Of a stretch of 64,000 nucleotides of DNA, positions 37,136-46,235 are shown in pieces (the first letter of the stretch is position 1; each line of letters begins with the position of its first letter). The translations under genes were made by a program, and so were the position numbers. The DNA is from Duncaniella dubosii (GTDB lineage: Bacteria; Bacteroidota; Bacteroidia; Bacteroidales; Muribaculaceae). The notes under the pieces were generated by a model. It ran no database searches. It saw only the letters and a list, made by a program, of their open reading frames with translations, and was not told where the DNA came from. The stretch spans positions 248,001 to 312,000 of the forward strand of contig NZ_CP039396.1 of the NCBI RefSeq assembly GCF_004803915.1, read 5' to 3'.

Positions 37136-38478
37136 CAATTTTGCATTATACCATCGGTTTACCACCAAAACGTCACGGAGGGAGCGTGCAATATGCATCG
37201 GATTTAATGCACGAACAAGCTCGCCAAGGACACAATGTTTATGCCTTGATTTGTGGTGACACTCTATTCCGAGCTACCGAGTGTAGATTCAAAAAAAGCC
37301 ATAAAGTTAGAGATATAAAAGTAATCAAACTTACTAACCCTACTACTCCGACACTCCTATATGGAGTTAAAACTCCAGCCTCTCAGTTTCGTGATGTAAA
37401 AGTCAATCTTAGAAATATCCAAGAGTTTATTCGCAAGAATGACATTAAAATTTTTCATATCCATACGTTTATGGGGCTACCACAAGCTATCGTAAGGAGT
37501 TTGAAGGATATGAATATAAAAATAATCTATACGACTCATGATTTTTATGGTATATGCCCCAAGAACAATTTAATTGATTACAATGGGAATTTATGTTCAG
37601 GTCCAAAATCAACAAATTGTGCAATATGTTGTCATAGCTCTATGTCAGATTATGCGCTAAGATTATGTAATTCATCTCTTTATCATTGGAGTAAATGGTT
37701 GCGATTACCTAAAAAGAAGTTAATTTCAACTATACATAAGCCTACTGATACGCCCCAATTTATTCCAACAAATGAAATTATTAAAAATTATGCTATATTA
37801 ATAGAGTATTATCAATCATATTTTAATTTAGTTGACTATTTCCATTTTAATAGTAAACAGACAGAATCAATATTTCGACAATTTCTCCCTAATATTAAAG
37901 GGCACTCAGTACCTGTCACAACGGCAAAAATAATAGACCGAAGAAAGAAACTCATCCTTAACGAGTGTTTGACGTTTGGTTTTATAGGCAGTTTAAGTGA
38001 ATACAAAGGATTTCCAATTCTTAAATCTGTAATAAAAGAACTATATCATGATGGATTAAAAAATATCAAGATTAAAGTTTATGGAACAGCTGAAATTGGC
38101 ATTGATATAGATATACCTTCTATAGAATACTGCGGACTTTATAAATATGATAATTTATCCGATATTCTATATCATTTAGATGGAATTATAGTTCCATCTA
38201 AATGGCATGAGACATTTAGCCTTATCACTCTTGAAGCTCTATCTCATGGAATACCAGCAATTGTAAGTGATACTGTAGGTGCTAAAGAAATCATAAAAGA
38301 AATTGATAGTAAGTTCATTATAAATAACAGAGAGTCGCTTAAAAACAAGTTGAAAGACATTCTACAATCACCAGCACAATTAGAGAAGTTTAATGATAAA
38401 TTATTACTCATGAACTTCAATTTTTCAATAAAAGACCATACTCAAAAGATTCTTGACATTTACAAACTTAATAATTAA
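37132..38478 (+). CDS. Glycosyltransferase family 4
   Basis: A 448-residue GT-B enzyme. The N-terminal domain begins ILHYTIGLPPKRHGGSVQYASDL (about residues 3-25) with the Gly-rich acceptor loop; the C-terminal domain has GFIGSLSEYKGFPIL (near 284-298) and the family ExxE-type stretch PSKWHETFSLITLEALSHGIPAIVSDTVGAKEII (about 355-390). An insertion rich in Cys (CPKNNLIDYNGNLCSGPKSTNCAICC, near 142-167) is unusual and could bind metal. The donor is not known. It overlaps the previous stop (ATGA) and is followed by a TAATG coupling to the next gene. Confidence 0.9.
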   Translation: MTILHYTIGLPPKRHGGSVQYASDLMHEQARQGHNVYALICGDTLFRATECRFKKSHKVRDIKVIKLTNPTTPTLLYGVKTPASQFRDVKVNLRNIQEFIRKNDIKIFHIHTFMGLPQAIVRSLKDMNIKIIYTTHDFYGICPKNNLIDYNGNLCSGPKSTNCAICCHSSMSDYALRLCNSSLYHWSKWLRLPKKKLISTIHKPTDTPQFIPTNEIIKNYAILIEYYQSYFNLVDYFHFNSKQTESIFRQFLPNIKGHSVPVTTAKIIDRRKKLILNECLTFGFIGSLSEYKGFPILKSVIKELYHDGLKNIKIKVYGTAEIGIDIDIPSIEYCGLYKYDNLSDILYHLDGIIVPSKWHETFSLITLEALSHGIPAIVSDTVGAKEIIKEIDSKFIINNRESLKNKLKDILQSPAQLEKFNDKLLLMNFNFSIKDHTQKILDIYKLNN

Positions 38479-39031
38479 TGAACGGTAGAACAATCTTTCG
38501 ACTATATAATCAGGTAAAATATATATTCATCCTCATTGGATGGATTTACAAAAAAAATTTTTATGGCCTTTTAAATCTTGGCTCTACTGGAGTGGCATAA
38601 TGTTTCGTTATGCTTATTATAAATATAATTTTAATACCTGTGGAACGAATGTTTCAATTCATCCTAAGGTATATTTTAAGCATATCGACAAGATTAAGTT
38701 AGGAAATAATATTTCGTTTCATCCTTTATGCTACATTGACGGTGAAGGTGGTATTGAAATTGGGGACGACGTTTCAATCGCACATAATGTTACAATTATG
38801 AGTTCAAATCATGGTTGGAACAATGAAGATATTCCTATAAAATACAATCCAAAATCATATGGTAAGGTTGTGATTGAGAATGATGTATGAATTGGTTGTG
38901 GAGCATGGATTATGGCAGGTGTTAATATTGGTTCTCTATGTATAATCGCTGCTGGTGCAGTCGTTACACACGATTGTGAATCAAATGGTATTTATGGTGG
39001 AATACCAGCAAAATTAATCAAACGTATTTAA
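38478..39031 (+). pseudogene. Second hexapeptide acyltransferase, broken by an A-tract frameshift and an in-frame TGA
   Basis: The natural start is the ATG at 38478, coupled to the glycosyltransferase stop. Its frame runs MNGRTIFRLYNQVKYIF... into a run of eight A (38550-38557); nine A would join it to the frame that continues FLWPFKSWLYWSGIMFRYAYYK. That frame is interrupted by TGA at 38888-38890 in the hallmark DV(W)IGCGAWI, where TGG (Trp) is expected, and then reads on to TAA at 39029. The repeats (VSIHPKVYFKH, IEIGDDVSIAHNVTIMSSNH) mark a capsule acetyltransferase. With two lesions this is more likely a true pseudogene than the single-lesion neighbours. An IS4-type element lies directly downstream. 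Confidence 0.83.
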
Positions 39032-39033
39032 TT

Positions 39034-40404
39034 ACAATGATTCGGTAAAAATTACCGAAGTAGTTGAAACTTAAGTTAATATGTCGAATTGTCAAATACA
39101 AATGAATCGCCAAAGCGTTCATTATAAAACACTTATACCATGAACGTATTGGCGATTCTCAAAGACTTCACCTTTCGGTGTAAGTCGGTATTTGAAAATA
39201 CTACAACCAAGATGAGCAAAAGGTTCCTCAACTGGCTGATTTTAACAATACGCACTGTAGCGTTGATTCCGGGCAAAGTCAATTTTACCCGGCTGTCGCG
39301 CTATGGCGGTCGTACAGCCAAGACCTTTGCCTCCAATTTCAAGACATCCGTAGACTGGATGAAAGTCAACATAGGTATGGCGCAGGATTGTTTTGGGCCG
39401 GCCGATGACATGGCAGTGGCAATCGATCCGTCGTTCATTTCAAAAGCAGGCAGACTGACGTATGGCATAGGCCGTTTCTGGTCAGGGGTGGCACAACGTG
39501 TCAAACGCGGTCTGGAGATAATGGCGATCGGGGCAATAAGTCTGAGTAAACATACATGCGTGATGCTCGGTGCTGTCCAGTCACCGAACTTCAGGACTCT
39601 TGAATCTGAGAAACAAATGTCAATGCTTGACTGGTATGTGGCACTTGTCAGGTCAAAGGCGACAGAGCTGCTCTCACTGACGGATATTCTGGTTGCCGAT
39701 GCCTTTTTCTCCAAATATGAGTTTGTAAATGAAGTGATTGGCATGGGATTTCGATTTGTCGGGAGATTACGTGCCAACTCATATCTGAGGTATCTGGCCA
39801 TACCGGATTCCTCCGCCCCGCGAAGACGCGGCAGAAAGAAAAAGTATGGAGAGAAAGTGGATTTCTCCAATCTTGATATGTCCGTGTTCACCTCATTCAT
39901 ATATGAGGATTCCAAAGGAAACAAAAACCGATGTCACACGGCGGTCGTACATTCGAGGGCATTGAAACGCGACATCCGTATCGTGGTCTGTCCGGTTGAA
40001 AACGCAGAGCCTCTTCTTTACTTCTCTACAGACACCAATATGAGGTCTGAAAAGATCATCGGTTTCTACCGCACCCGCTTTCAGATTGAGTTCGGCATAC
40101 GCGATGCCAAACAGTTTACAGGACTCCAGTCGCAACAGACACGCGACAAAGACCGGCTTGACTTCGCATTCAATCTTTCCTTCACTGCACTCAATGTCTG
40201 CAAGGAGGTCATAAGGAAAGATTATCCGGATCTTTCGTTAGCACAGTTCAAACGGCTTATGTTTGAATCTTATCTCGCCTCAACAATTATTTCGACTTGC
40301 GGAAAATCTCCGCATCTCAAAATAATTCAGAAAATAAATCATCGGTTGGCTCAGTTAGCGGCTTAGCCTAGGCTGAACAACCTCAAATTTTACCGAATCA
40401 TTGT
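39034..40404 (+). mobile_element. Complete IS4-family insertion sequence
   Basis: Perfect 17-bp terminal inverted repeats, ACAATGATTCGGTAAAA at 39034-39050 and its complement at 40388-40404, flank one transposase gene. With these ends the duplicated target is AATT (39030-39033 and 40405-40408). An 11-bp direct repeat, TAATTACAATG (39029-39039 and 40404-40414), allows another reading with a longer duplication, closer to the 10-13 bp usual for IS4, and ends at about 39040 and 40403. Just inside the left end TTCGGTAA is repeated as an inverted pair (39041-39059). The element separates the broken acyltransferase from the next glycosyltransferase. Confidence 0.85.
39140..40366 (+). CDS. IS4-family transposase
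   Basis: A 408-residue DDE transposase, apparently intact. The acidic residues are probably D96 (AIDPSF) and D187 (VADAFF), and the IS4 YREK signature Y-x2-R-x3-E-x6-K is exact at Y310, R313, E317 and K324. It moves the surrounding element by cut-and-paste. The start ATG lies about 100 bases inside the left end. Base composition is more GC-rich than the capsule genes on both sides, consistent with arrival from elsewhere in the genome or from another strain. The same TTCGGTAA end motif recurs at a small element near 46079. Confidence 0.93.
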   Translation: MNVLAILKDFTFRCKSVFENTTTKMSKRFLNWLILTIRTVALIPGKVNFTRLSRYGGRTAKTFASNFKTSVDWMKVNIGMAQDCFGPADDMAVAIDPSFISKAGRLTYGIGRFWSGVAQRVKRGLEIMAIGAISLSKHTCVMLGAVQSPNFRTLESEKQMSMLDWYVALVRSKATELLSLTDILVADAFFSKYEFVNEVIGMGFRFVGRLRANSYLRYLAIPDSSAPRRRGRKKKYGEKVDFSNLDMSVFTSFIYEDSKGNKNRCHTAVVHSRALKRDIRIVVCPVENAEPLLYFSTDTNMRSEKIIGFYRTRFQIEFGIRDAKQFTGLQSQQTRDKDRLDFAFNLSFTALNVCKEVIRKDYPDLSLAQFKRLMFESYLASTIISTCGKSPHLKIIQKINHRLAQLAA

Positions 40405-40411
40405 AATTACA

Positions 40412-41515
40412 ATGAACGTTTTATTCTTATCAAATAGTATTGGTGGTCTAAAATCTTTTCGAATGGAACTCATCGAAGAACTGCTAAAACTGGGGAATAA
40501 TGTTGGCATTTGTTCTCCTTGTGAAATATCTGCAGACTTCTTCTCCAAAATGGGATGTAAAGTATATCCTATTAAATTGAGCAGACATGGAAAAAATCCA
40601 TTTAAAGAACTAAGTTTACTTAAAGCCTACAAAGATGTAATTAAGAAATTTTGTCCTGACGTAGTCTCTGCATACACAATTAAGCCAAACATATATGGAA
40701 GCATAATCTGTCATAAGCTTAAAATACCAATAATATGTAGCGTCACTGGTTTAGGGACGGCTGTTGAAAACAGAGGCATCATGCAAATAGTCAGTGTGGC
40801 TATGATGAAATATTCAATGAAATTAGCTAATCACGTGTATTTCCAAAACCTAGAAAGTCAACAATTTTTCAAAAGACATGGAATAAAACTCAAAGCGCAA
40901 TCATTGGTAGCCGGATCAGGAGTAAATCTTGAGAAATTTGTATTCAAAGAGTATCCATCTACTGATAAGCACATAAATTTTTTATATACAGGACGTATAC
41001 TTGAAGCAAAAGGCATCGGATTATATCTGAACGCAGCAAAAAAACTCAAAGCAGAAAATCCAAATCTTAATTTCCACATTGTTGGAATAAAAGATGATGA
41101 GAAATATTCAAAAATGGTGGATGAATTTGCTGAAAAAGGAATTATTATATTTCATGGCTATCAGAAAGATCCACGGAAGTTCATCGAGCTATCTCATTGT
41201 CAGATTCATCCGACATATTACCCGGAAGGAATGAGCAATGTCCTTTTAGAAAGTGCAGCAATGGGTAGACCTGCTATTACCACAGATAAAAGTGGATGTA
41301 AAGAAATCGTAGATGATCGTATTACAGGCTATATCATCAAACAACGAGATGAAAATGCACTAATCGAAGCTATAAGAAAATTTATATCACTTCCTTTTAA
41401 TCAAAAAAGAGATTTTGGTTTGAATGCACATAACAAAGTGGCAAAGTATTTTGATAGAAAAATTGTTGTGGATGAGTATATCAAAAAAATGGAATTGTTA
41501 ACTAAATCAAACTAA
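40412..41515 (+). CDS. Glycosyltransferase family 4
   Basis: A 367-residue GT-B enzyme. The start MNVLFLSNSIGGLKSFRMELIEEL, the VVSAYTIKPNIYG segment (about residues 86-98) and SVTGLGTA near 112 resemble capsule glycosyltransferases that use UDP-galacturonate or UDP-N-acetyl-sugars. The C-terminal donor domain holds FLYTGRILEAKGI (about 190-202) and HPTYYPEGMSNVLLESAAMGRPAI (about 269-292) with the ExxE-type pair. UDP-uronate genes are present at the end of the locus, so a uronosyl donor is possible, though unproven. The start codon sits four bases after the IS target repeat, so the upstream leader has been replaced by the IS end. Confidence 0.9.
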   Translation: MNVLFLSNSIGGLKSFRMELIEELLKLGNNVGICSPCEISADFFSKMGCKVYPIKLSRHGKNPFKELSLLKAYKDVIKKFCPDVVSAYTIKPNIYGSIICHKLKIPIICSVTGLGTAVENRGIMQIVSVAMMKYSMKLANHVYFQNLESQQFFKRHGIKLKAQSLVAGSGVNLEKFVFKEYPSTDKHINFLYTGRILEAKGIGLYLNAAKKLKAENPNLNFHIVGIKDDEKYSKMVDEFAEKGIIIFHGYQKDPRKFIELSHCQIHPTYYPEGMSNVLLESAAMGRPAITTDKSGCKEIVDDRITGYIIKQRDENALIEAIRKFISLPFNQKRDFGLNAHNKVAKYFDRKIVVDEYIKKMELLTKSN

Positions 41516-41525
41516 ATTCACATAA

Positions 41526-42593
41526 ATGAAAGTTGCTATCGTCGGGACGCAGGGCGTTCCGGCAAATTATGGCGGATTCGAGAGTCTTGTCGAGAATCTG
41601 CTGGGAGTCCATTGTCCTGAAAATGTGGACTACACGGTGTTCTGTTCATCAAAGGATATGCCCGAGAGGCTTCCTCAGTACAAAGGTGCGACACTCAAGT
41701 ATGTCGGTCTTCACGCCAACGGAGCACAGTCAATTCCATACGACATTCTTTCAATGTGCCGTGTAATCAGCGGATATGACGTAGTCCTTGTCCTGGGAGT
41801 GTCCGGTTGTCTTTTCATGCCAGTCCTGAGGACACTGTGCCGTAGTAAAATCATCGTGAACATCGACGGACTGGAACATCGACGAGCGAAATGGGGCAAA
41901 ATGGCTCGCTGGATTCTCCGCACGTCGGAATCTATGGCTGTTAAGTTTGCTGATATTGTAGTCTCTGACAACAAAGGGATACAGGATTATGTAACTACGA
42001 CATACGGTAAGCCGTCGGAACTTATAGCCTACGGAGGAGACCATGTGAAACGGGAGCTTACAGACGATTTTATCGATTCTACCCTTGACACATACGGATT
42101 GAAAAAGGGAGACTACGCTATAACCGTATGCAGGATCGAGCCCGAAAATAACAGTCACATTATTCTTGAAGCCTTCTCTAAGACAGATAAGACACTGGTA
42201 TTCATTGGCAACTGGAATCACAGCGAATATTCAAGAAAACTTAAAGAGGATTATTCAAAATACCCCAATATAAAAATCCTTGATGCCATCTATAACCTCG
42301 ATATTCTATATGCACTCCGTTCAAATGCCGGAATCTATATGCACGGCCACAGTGCGGGTGGAACAAACCCGTCTCTCGTAGAAGCAATGTTCTTCGGTAT
42401 TCCAATTATAGCCTGCGATGTTGTCTATAACCGAGAAACGACAGAAAACAAAGCTTACTACTTTAAATCTACTGACGACATTATTTCCCATATAAATTCC
42501 ACGTCCCTTAACGGACAGGAAATGGTCGAGATTGCCGGCCGTCGTTACACTTGGAAACATATTTCAGATCAATACTGTAAACTATATCAATAA
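41526..42593 (+). CDS. Glycosyltransferase family 4 with DUF1972 N-terminal domain
   Basis: A 355-residue protein with the marked N-terminus [25 protein letters not shown] (DUF1972, about residues 1-185), found in rhamnosyl- and related transferases, and a GT-B C-terminal domain (about 190-355) with [21 protein letters not shown] and [26 protein letters not shown]. The dTDP-rhamnose genes follow immediately (seven-base gap to rfbA), so an L-rhamnosyl donor is a reasonable guess. Base composition is again more GC-rich; the AT-rich block ends just before this gene. Confidence 0.9.
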   Translation: MKVAIVGTQGVPANYGGFESLVENLLGVHCPENVDYTVFCSSKDMPERLPQYKGATLKYVGLHANGAQSIPYDILSMCRVISGYDVVLVLGVSGCLFMPVLRTLCRSKIIVNIDGLEHRRAKWGKMARWILRTSESMAVKFADIVVSDNKGIQDYVTTTYGKPSELIAYGGDHVKRELTDDFIDSTLDTYGLKKGDYAITVCRIEPENNSHIILEAFSKTDKTLVFIGNWNHSEYSRKLKEDYSKYPNIKILDAIYNLDILYALRSNAGIYMHGHSAGGTNPSLVEAMFFGIPIIACDVVYNRETTENKAYYFKSTDDIISHINSTSLNGQEMVEIAGRRYTWKHISDQYCKLYQ

Positions 42594-42600
42594 CATATTT

Positions 42601-43506
42601 ATGAAAGGAATCGTACTTGCCGGTGGGTCGGGCACACGCCTCTACCCCATCACCAAGGGGGTATCGAAACAGATGCTCCCAATCTATGACAAACCGATGG
42701 TCTACTATCCGGTCTCGACCCTCATGCTGGCGGGAATCAGGGATATACTGATCATCTCGACCCCGACAGACCTCCCCGGATTCAAGCGCCTCCTTGGCGA
42801 CGGCAGCGACTACGGAGTCAGGTTCACATACGCCGAACAGCCATCGCCCGACGGCCTCGCACAGGCATTCATCATCGGCAGGGACTTCATCGGCGATGAC
42901 TCCGCATGCCTTGTCCTCGGCGACAACATCTTCCACGGAGCAGGATTCTCCGGCGTGCTGAAGGACGCAGTGAGGACAGCCGAGGAGGATGGCAAGGCAA
43001 CGGTGTTCGGCTACTGGGTCGACGATCCCGAACGCTACGGCGTGGCCGAGTTTGACAAGAACGGCAACTGCCTGTCGATTGAGGAAAAACCCGAGCACCC
43101 GAAGAGCAACTATGCCGTCGTCGGCCTCTACTTCTATCCAAACAAGGTGGTGGACGTGGCTGCGCGCATCAAGCCGTCAGCACGTGGCGAGCTCGAAATC
43201 ACAACCGTAAATCAGGAATTCCTCAAGGACGGCGAACTGAAGGTCCAGACCCTTCCACGTGGTTTCGCATGGCTCGACACCGGCACACACGATTCACTCG
43301 CCGAAGCCTCAATCTATGTCGAGGTGCTCGAAAAACGGCAGGGGCTCAAGATCGCATGCCTCGAGGGCATAGCCTACCGTCAGGGATGGATCTCACGCGA
43401 GCGCATGGTTGAAATCGCCCGTCCCATGCTCAAGAACCAGTACGGACAGTACCTCATGAAAGTGGTTGACGAAATCGACCGCACTGACACACCCAATCTT
43501 GACTGA
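42601..43506 (+). CDS. rfbA: Glucose-1-phosphate thymidylyltransferase
   Basis: Joins glucose-1-phosphate and dTTP into dTDP-glucose, the first step toward dTDP-L-rhamnose. The start at 42601 gives 301 residues; the frame is open upstream but overlaps the previous gene. The signature [18 protein letters not shown] is at residues 1-18, with the LGDNIFHG segment near 108-115 and [18 protein letters not shown] near 160-178. First of the rfbA-C-D-B block; rfbC starts two bases later. Confidence 0.97.
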   Translation: MKGIVLAGGSGTRLYPITKGVSKQMLPIYDKPMVYYPVSTLMLAGIRDILIISTPTDLPGFKRLLGDGSDYGVRFTYAEQPSPDGLAQAFIIGRDFIGDDSACLVLGDNIFHGAGFSGVLKDAVRTAEEDGKATVFGYWVDDPERYGVAEFDKNGNCLSIEEKPEHPKSNYAVVGLYFYPNKVVDVAARIKPSARGELEITTVNQEFLKDGELKVQTLPRGFAWLDTGTHDSLAEASIYVEVLEKRQGLKIACLEGIAYRQGWISRERMVEIARPMLKNQYGQYLMKVVDEIDRTDTPNLD

Positions 43507-43508
43507 AT

Positions 43509-44084
43509 ATGAACGTAATCGAGACATCAATCCCCGGAGTTGTCATAATCGAGCCGCGCATCTTCAAGGATGCCCGTGGCTATTTCTTCGAGAGCTATTC
43601 GAAAAAGGAGTTCGACGAAAAGGTGCGTCCGGTCGACTTTGTGCAGGACAACGAATCATGCTCGGCCTACGGCGTCATGCGCGGACTCCATTTCCAGCGT
43701 CCGCCGTTCGCACAGTCAAAACTTGTGCGTTGCGTTAAAGGCCGTGTGCTCGACGTGGCCGTCGACATCCGCAAAGGCTCCCCAACCTACGGCAGACACG
43801 TGGCCGTCGAACTCACGGAGGACAACCACCGCCAGTTCTTCATACCCCGCGGATTCGCCCACGGATTTGCCGTCCTCAGCGACATTGCGGTGTTCCAGTA
43901 CAAATGCGACAACTATTACCACCCGGAAGCCGACGGCGGAATCTCGATACAGGATGAATCGCTTGGAATAGACTGGCTGATTGACCCCACGAAAGCTATC
44001 CTGTCCGAAAAGGATCTAAACCATTCAGTCCTTGCCGGTTTCGATTCTCCATTTGATTTCAACATAGACCAGTACAAAAAATGA
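43509..44084 (+). CDS. rfbC: dTDP-4-dehydrorhamnose 3,5-epimerase
   Basis: A 191-residue cupin enzyme that inverts C3 and C5 of dTDP-4-keto-6-deoxyglucose. Conserved features include the start IPGVVIIEPRIFKDARGYFFESY (about residues 8-30), the active-site His in MRGLHFQRPPFAQSKLVRC (about 60-78) with DVAVDIRKGSPTYG, and RGFAHGFAVLSD (near 118-129). Intact and family-length. It overlaps rfbD by four bases. Confidence 0.97.
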   Translation: MNVIETSIPGVVIIEPRIFKDARGYFFESYSKKEFDEKVRPVDFVQDNESCSAYGVMRGLHFQRPPFAQSKLVRCVKGRVLDVAVDIRKGSPTYGRHVAVELTEDNHRQFFIPRGFAHGFAVLSDIAVFQYKCDNYYHPEADGGISIQDESLGIDWLIDPTKAILSEKDLNHSVLAGFDSPFDFNIDQYKK

Positions 44085-44953
44085 ACATACTTGTAACAGG
44101 AGGCAACGGCCAGCTTGGGAACTGCCTCCGGAACGCCGTCAAAGGTTCAAAAGACAATTACATCTTCACCGATGTCGCAGAACTTGACATCACGGATGCC
44201 AAGTCTGTCAGACAGATGGTTATGGATAACGACGTAAAGGTAATCGTCAACTGCGCCGCCTACACCAACGTGGACAAAGCCGAGGACGATACCGAGCTCG
44301 CAGAACTGCTTAACGCAACAGCTGTCCGCAACCTCGCGGAAGCCGTAAAAGAAAACGGCGGCACCCTCATCCAGATTTCAACGGACTATGTCTTCGGCAA
44401 AGAGCCATACAACGTCCCCTGCCGGGAAGACCAGAAGGGCACACCCACGGGTGTCTACGGCCTCACCAAGCTCCACGGCGAGCAGCAAATCGCAGAATCA
44501 GGCGTTAGATCACTCATATTCCGTACCGCATGGCTATACAGCGAATACGGCAGGAATTTTGTGAAGACAATGCTAGCCCTGACATCGACCAAACCGCAGC
44601 TGAAGGTCGTGTTCGACCAGGCCGGTACGCCAACATATGCTCAGGACCTTGCCGATGCAATCTTCCACATCATCGAGAACAGGAAGATGGAAGGAAACGA
44701 AGGCATATACCACTATTCCAATGAAGGTGTATGCTCTTGGTTCGATTTCACAAAGTCCATCGCGGAACTCGCCGGCAACACCTCATGCGATATACAGCCA
44801 TGCCACTCCGACGAGTTCCCATCCAAAGTGATACGTCCCTCATACTCCGTCCTTGACAAATCTAAATTTAAACAGACTTTCGGCATGAAAGTTCCTTACT
44901 GGACCGATTCTCTCAAAACCTGTATCAAAAATCTCAAAGAAAATGAAGCGTAA
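44081..44953 (+). CDS. rfbD: dTDP-4-dehydrorhamnose reductase
   Basis: A 290-residue SDR enzyme reducing the last intermediate to dTDP-L-rhamnose. The Rossmann motif is GGNGQLGN at residues 7-14, an NCAAYTNVDKAEDD segment follows near 57-70 and the catalytic YGLTK (about residues 126-130) is present, plus ISTDYVFG near 98-105 and IFRTAWLYSEYGRNFV. It overlaps rfbB by 11 bases, consistent with one operon. The enzyme order in the cell is RfbA, RfbB, RfbC, RfbD. Confidence 0.96.
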   Translation: MNILVTGGNGQLGNCLRNAVKGSKDNYIFTDVAELDITDAKSVRQMVMDNDVKVIVNCAAYTNVDKAEDDTELAELLNATAVRNLAEAVKENGGTLIQISTDYVFGKEPYNVPCREDQKGTPTGVYGLTKLHGEQQIAESGVRSLIFRTAWLYSEYGRNFVKTMLALTSTKPQLKVVFDQAGTPTYAQDLADAIFHIIENRKMEGNEGIYHYSNEGVCSWFDFTKSIAELAGNTSCDIQPCHSDEFPSKVIRPSYSVLDKSKFKQTFGMKVPYWTDSLKTCIKNLKENEA

Positions 44954-46088
44954 TATACTAATAACCGGCGGAGCCGGTTTCATCGGCTCACACGTGGTGC
45001 GCCTTTTCGTAAACAAGTACCCCGACTACCGCATCGTCAACCTCGACAAGCTGACCTATGCCGGCAACCTCGCAAACCTCAGCGACATCGAGGACATGCC
45101 AAACTACACATTCGTCCGGGCTGACATCTCCGACCTTGAAGAAATGCGACGTATCATCAGGGAATACGAGATTGACGGCATCATACATCTCGCCGCCGAG
45201 AGCCATGTCGACCGCTCGATTAAAGACCCGTTCACTTTCGCCCGCACAAATGTCATGGGCACTCTTGCCTTGCTACAGGCCGCCAAGGAATACTGGGAGT
45301 CACTTCCTGAAAGATATGAAGGCAAAATGTTCTACCACATATCCACCGATGAAGTCTATGGCGCTCTTGAGCTGACAAACCCCGAGGGTATCGAATCGCC
45401 TTTTACAACCACAGCATCCTCCTCTGAACACCACCACGCTTACGGCACAGAGTTCTTCCTCGAAACAACAAAATACAACCCGCATTCACCCTATTCGGCA
45501 TCGAAGGCCTCTTCTGACCACTTTGTCCGCGCCTACCACGACACATACGGTATGCCAACGCTCGTGACAAACTGCTCCAACAACTACGGCCCTTATCAGT
45601 TCCCTGAAAAGCTGATACCGCTGTTTATCAACAACATCCGTCACCGCAAGCCACTTCCTGTCTACGGAAAGGGCGAGAACGTACGCGACTGGCTCTATGT
45701 CGTCGACCACGCCCGAGCAATTGACACCATATTCCACAATGGCAAGGTTGCCGAGACATACAACATTGGCGGCTTCAACGAGTGGAAAAACATCGACATC
45801 ATCAAGGTAGTAATCCGCACAGTCGACCGTCTGTTAGGCAATCCCGAAGGCTACTCCGACGAACTCATCACCTACGTCACCGACCGCCTCGGCCACGATA
45901 TGCGCTACGCCATCGACTCCCGCAAACTCCAGCGCGAACTCGGCTGGGAACCATCCCTGCAGTTCGAGGAAGGAATCGAAAAAACCGTCCGCTGGTATCT
46001 CGACAATCAGGAATGGATGGACAACATAACCTCCGGAGAATACGAAAAATATTATGAGGAGATGTATAAAAACACAATAGTTCGGTAA
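44943..46088 (+). CDS. rfbB: dTDP-glucose 4,6-dehydratase
   Basis: A 381-residue SDR enzyme that makes dTDP-4-keto-6-deoxyglucose. GGAGFIGSH lies at residues 8-16, the HLAAESHVDRSI segment near 80-92, the catalytic DE pair in STDEVYG near 133-139 and the YSASK Tyr/Lys near 181-185. The last four codons and the stop (ATA GTT CGG TAA) coincide with the left end of a MITE-like element (46079-46198), so insertion of that element seems to have set the C-terminus; the enzyme core is unaffected. Confidence 0.97.
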   Translation: MKRNILITGGAGFIGSHVVRLFVNKYPDYRIVNLDKLTYAGNLANLSDIEDMPNYTFVRADISDLEEMRRIIREYEIDGIIHLAAESHVDRSIKDPFTFARTNVMGTLALLQAAKEYWESLPERYEGKMFYHISTDEVYGALELTNPEGIESPFTTTASSSEHHHAYGTEFFLETTKYNPHSPYSASKASSDHFVRAYHDTYGMPTLVTNCSNNYGPYQFPEKLIPLFINNIRHRKPLPVYGKGENVRDWLYVVDHARAIDTIFHNGKVAETYNIGGFNEWKNIDIIKVVIRTVDRLLGNPEGYSDELITYVTDRLGHDMRYAIDSRKLQRELGWEPSLQFEEGIEKTVRWYLDNQEWMDNITSGEYEKYYEEMYKNTIVR

Positions 46089-46198
46089 AATTTGCATATT
46101 CAATTGAATATCAATAAGATGCAACAATAATTCAATATCAATGCAAACTATTGTATATCAGTGCGATACAGCTATGCCTGCTCAAAAATTACCGAACT
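46079..46198. repeat. MITE-like element with TTCGGTAA ends
   Basis: AGTTCGGTAA at 46079-46088 recurs as its complement TTACCGAACT at 46189-46198, enclosing 100 AT-rich, non-coding bases with internal palindromes such as ATATTCAATTGAATAT. The left edge including flanking bases (ACAATAGTTCGGTAAAA, 46074-46090) matches 15 of 17 bases of the IS4-type terminal repeat at 39034, so this may be a non-autonomous relative. It supplies the rfbB stop codon. No target duplication is obvious. Confidence 0.6.
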
Positions 46199-46235
46199 GT
46201 TGAAAACAGATAACTCTCCAAAATTCCAATATTAA

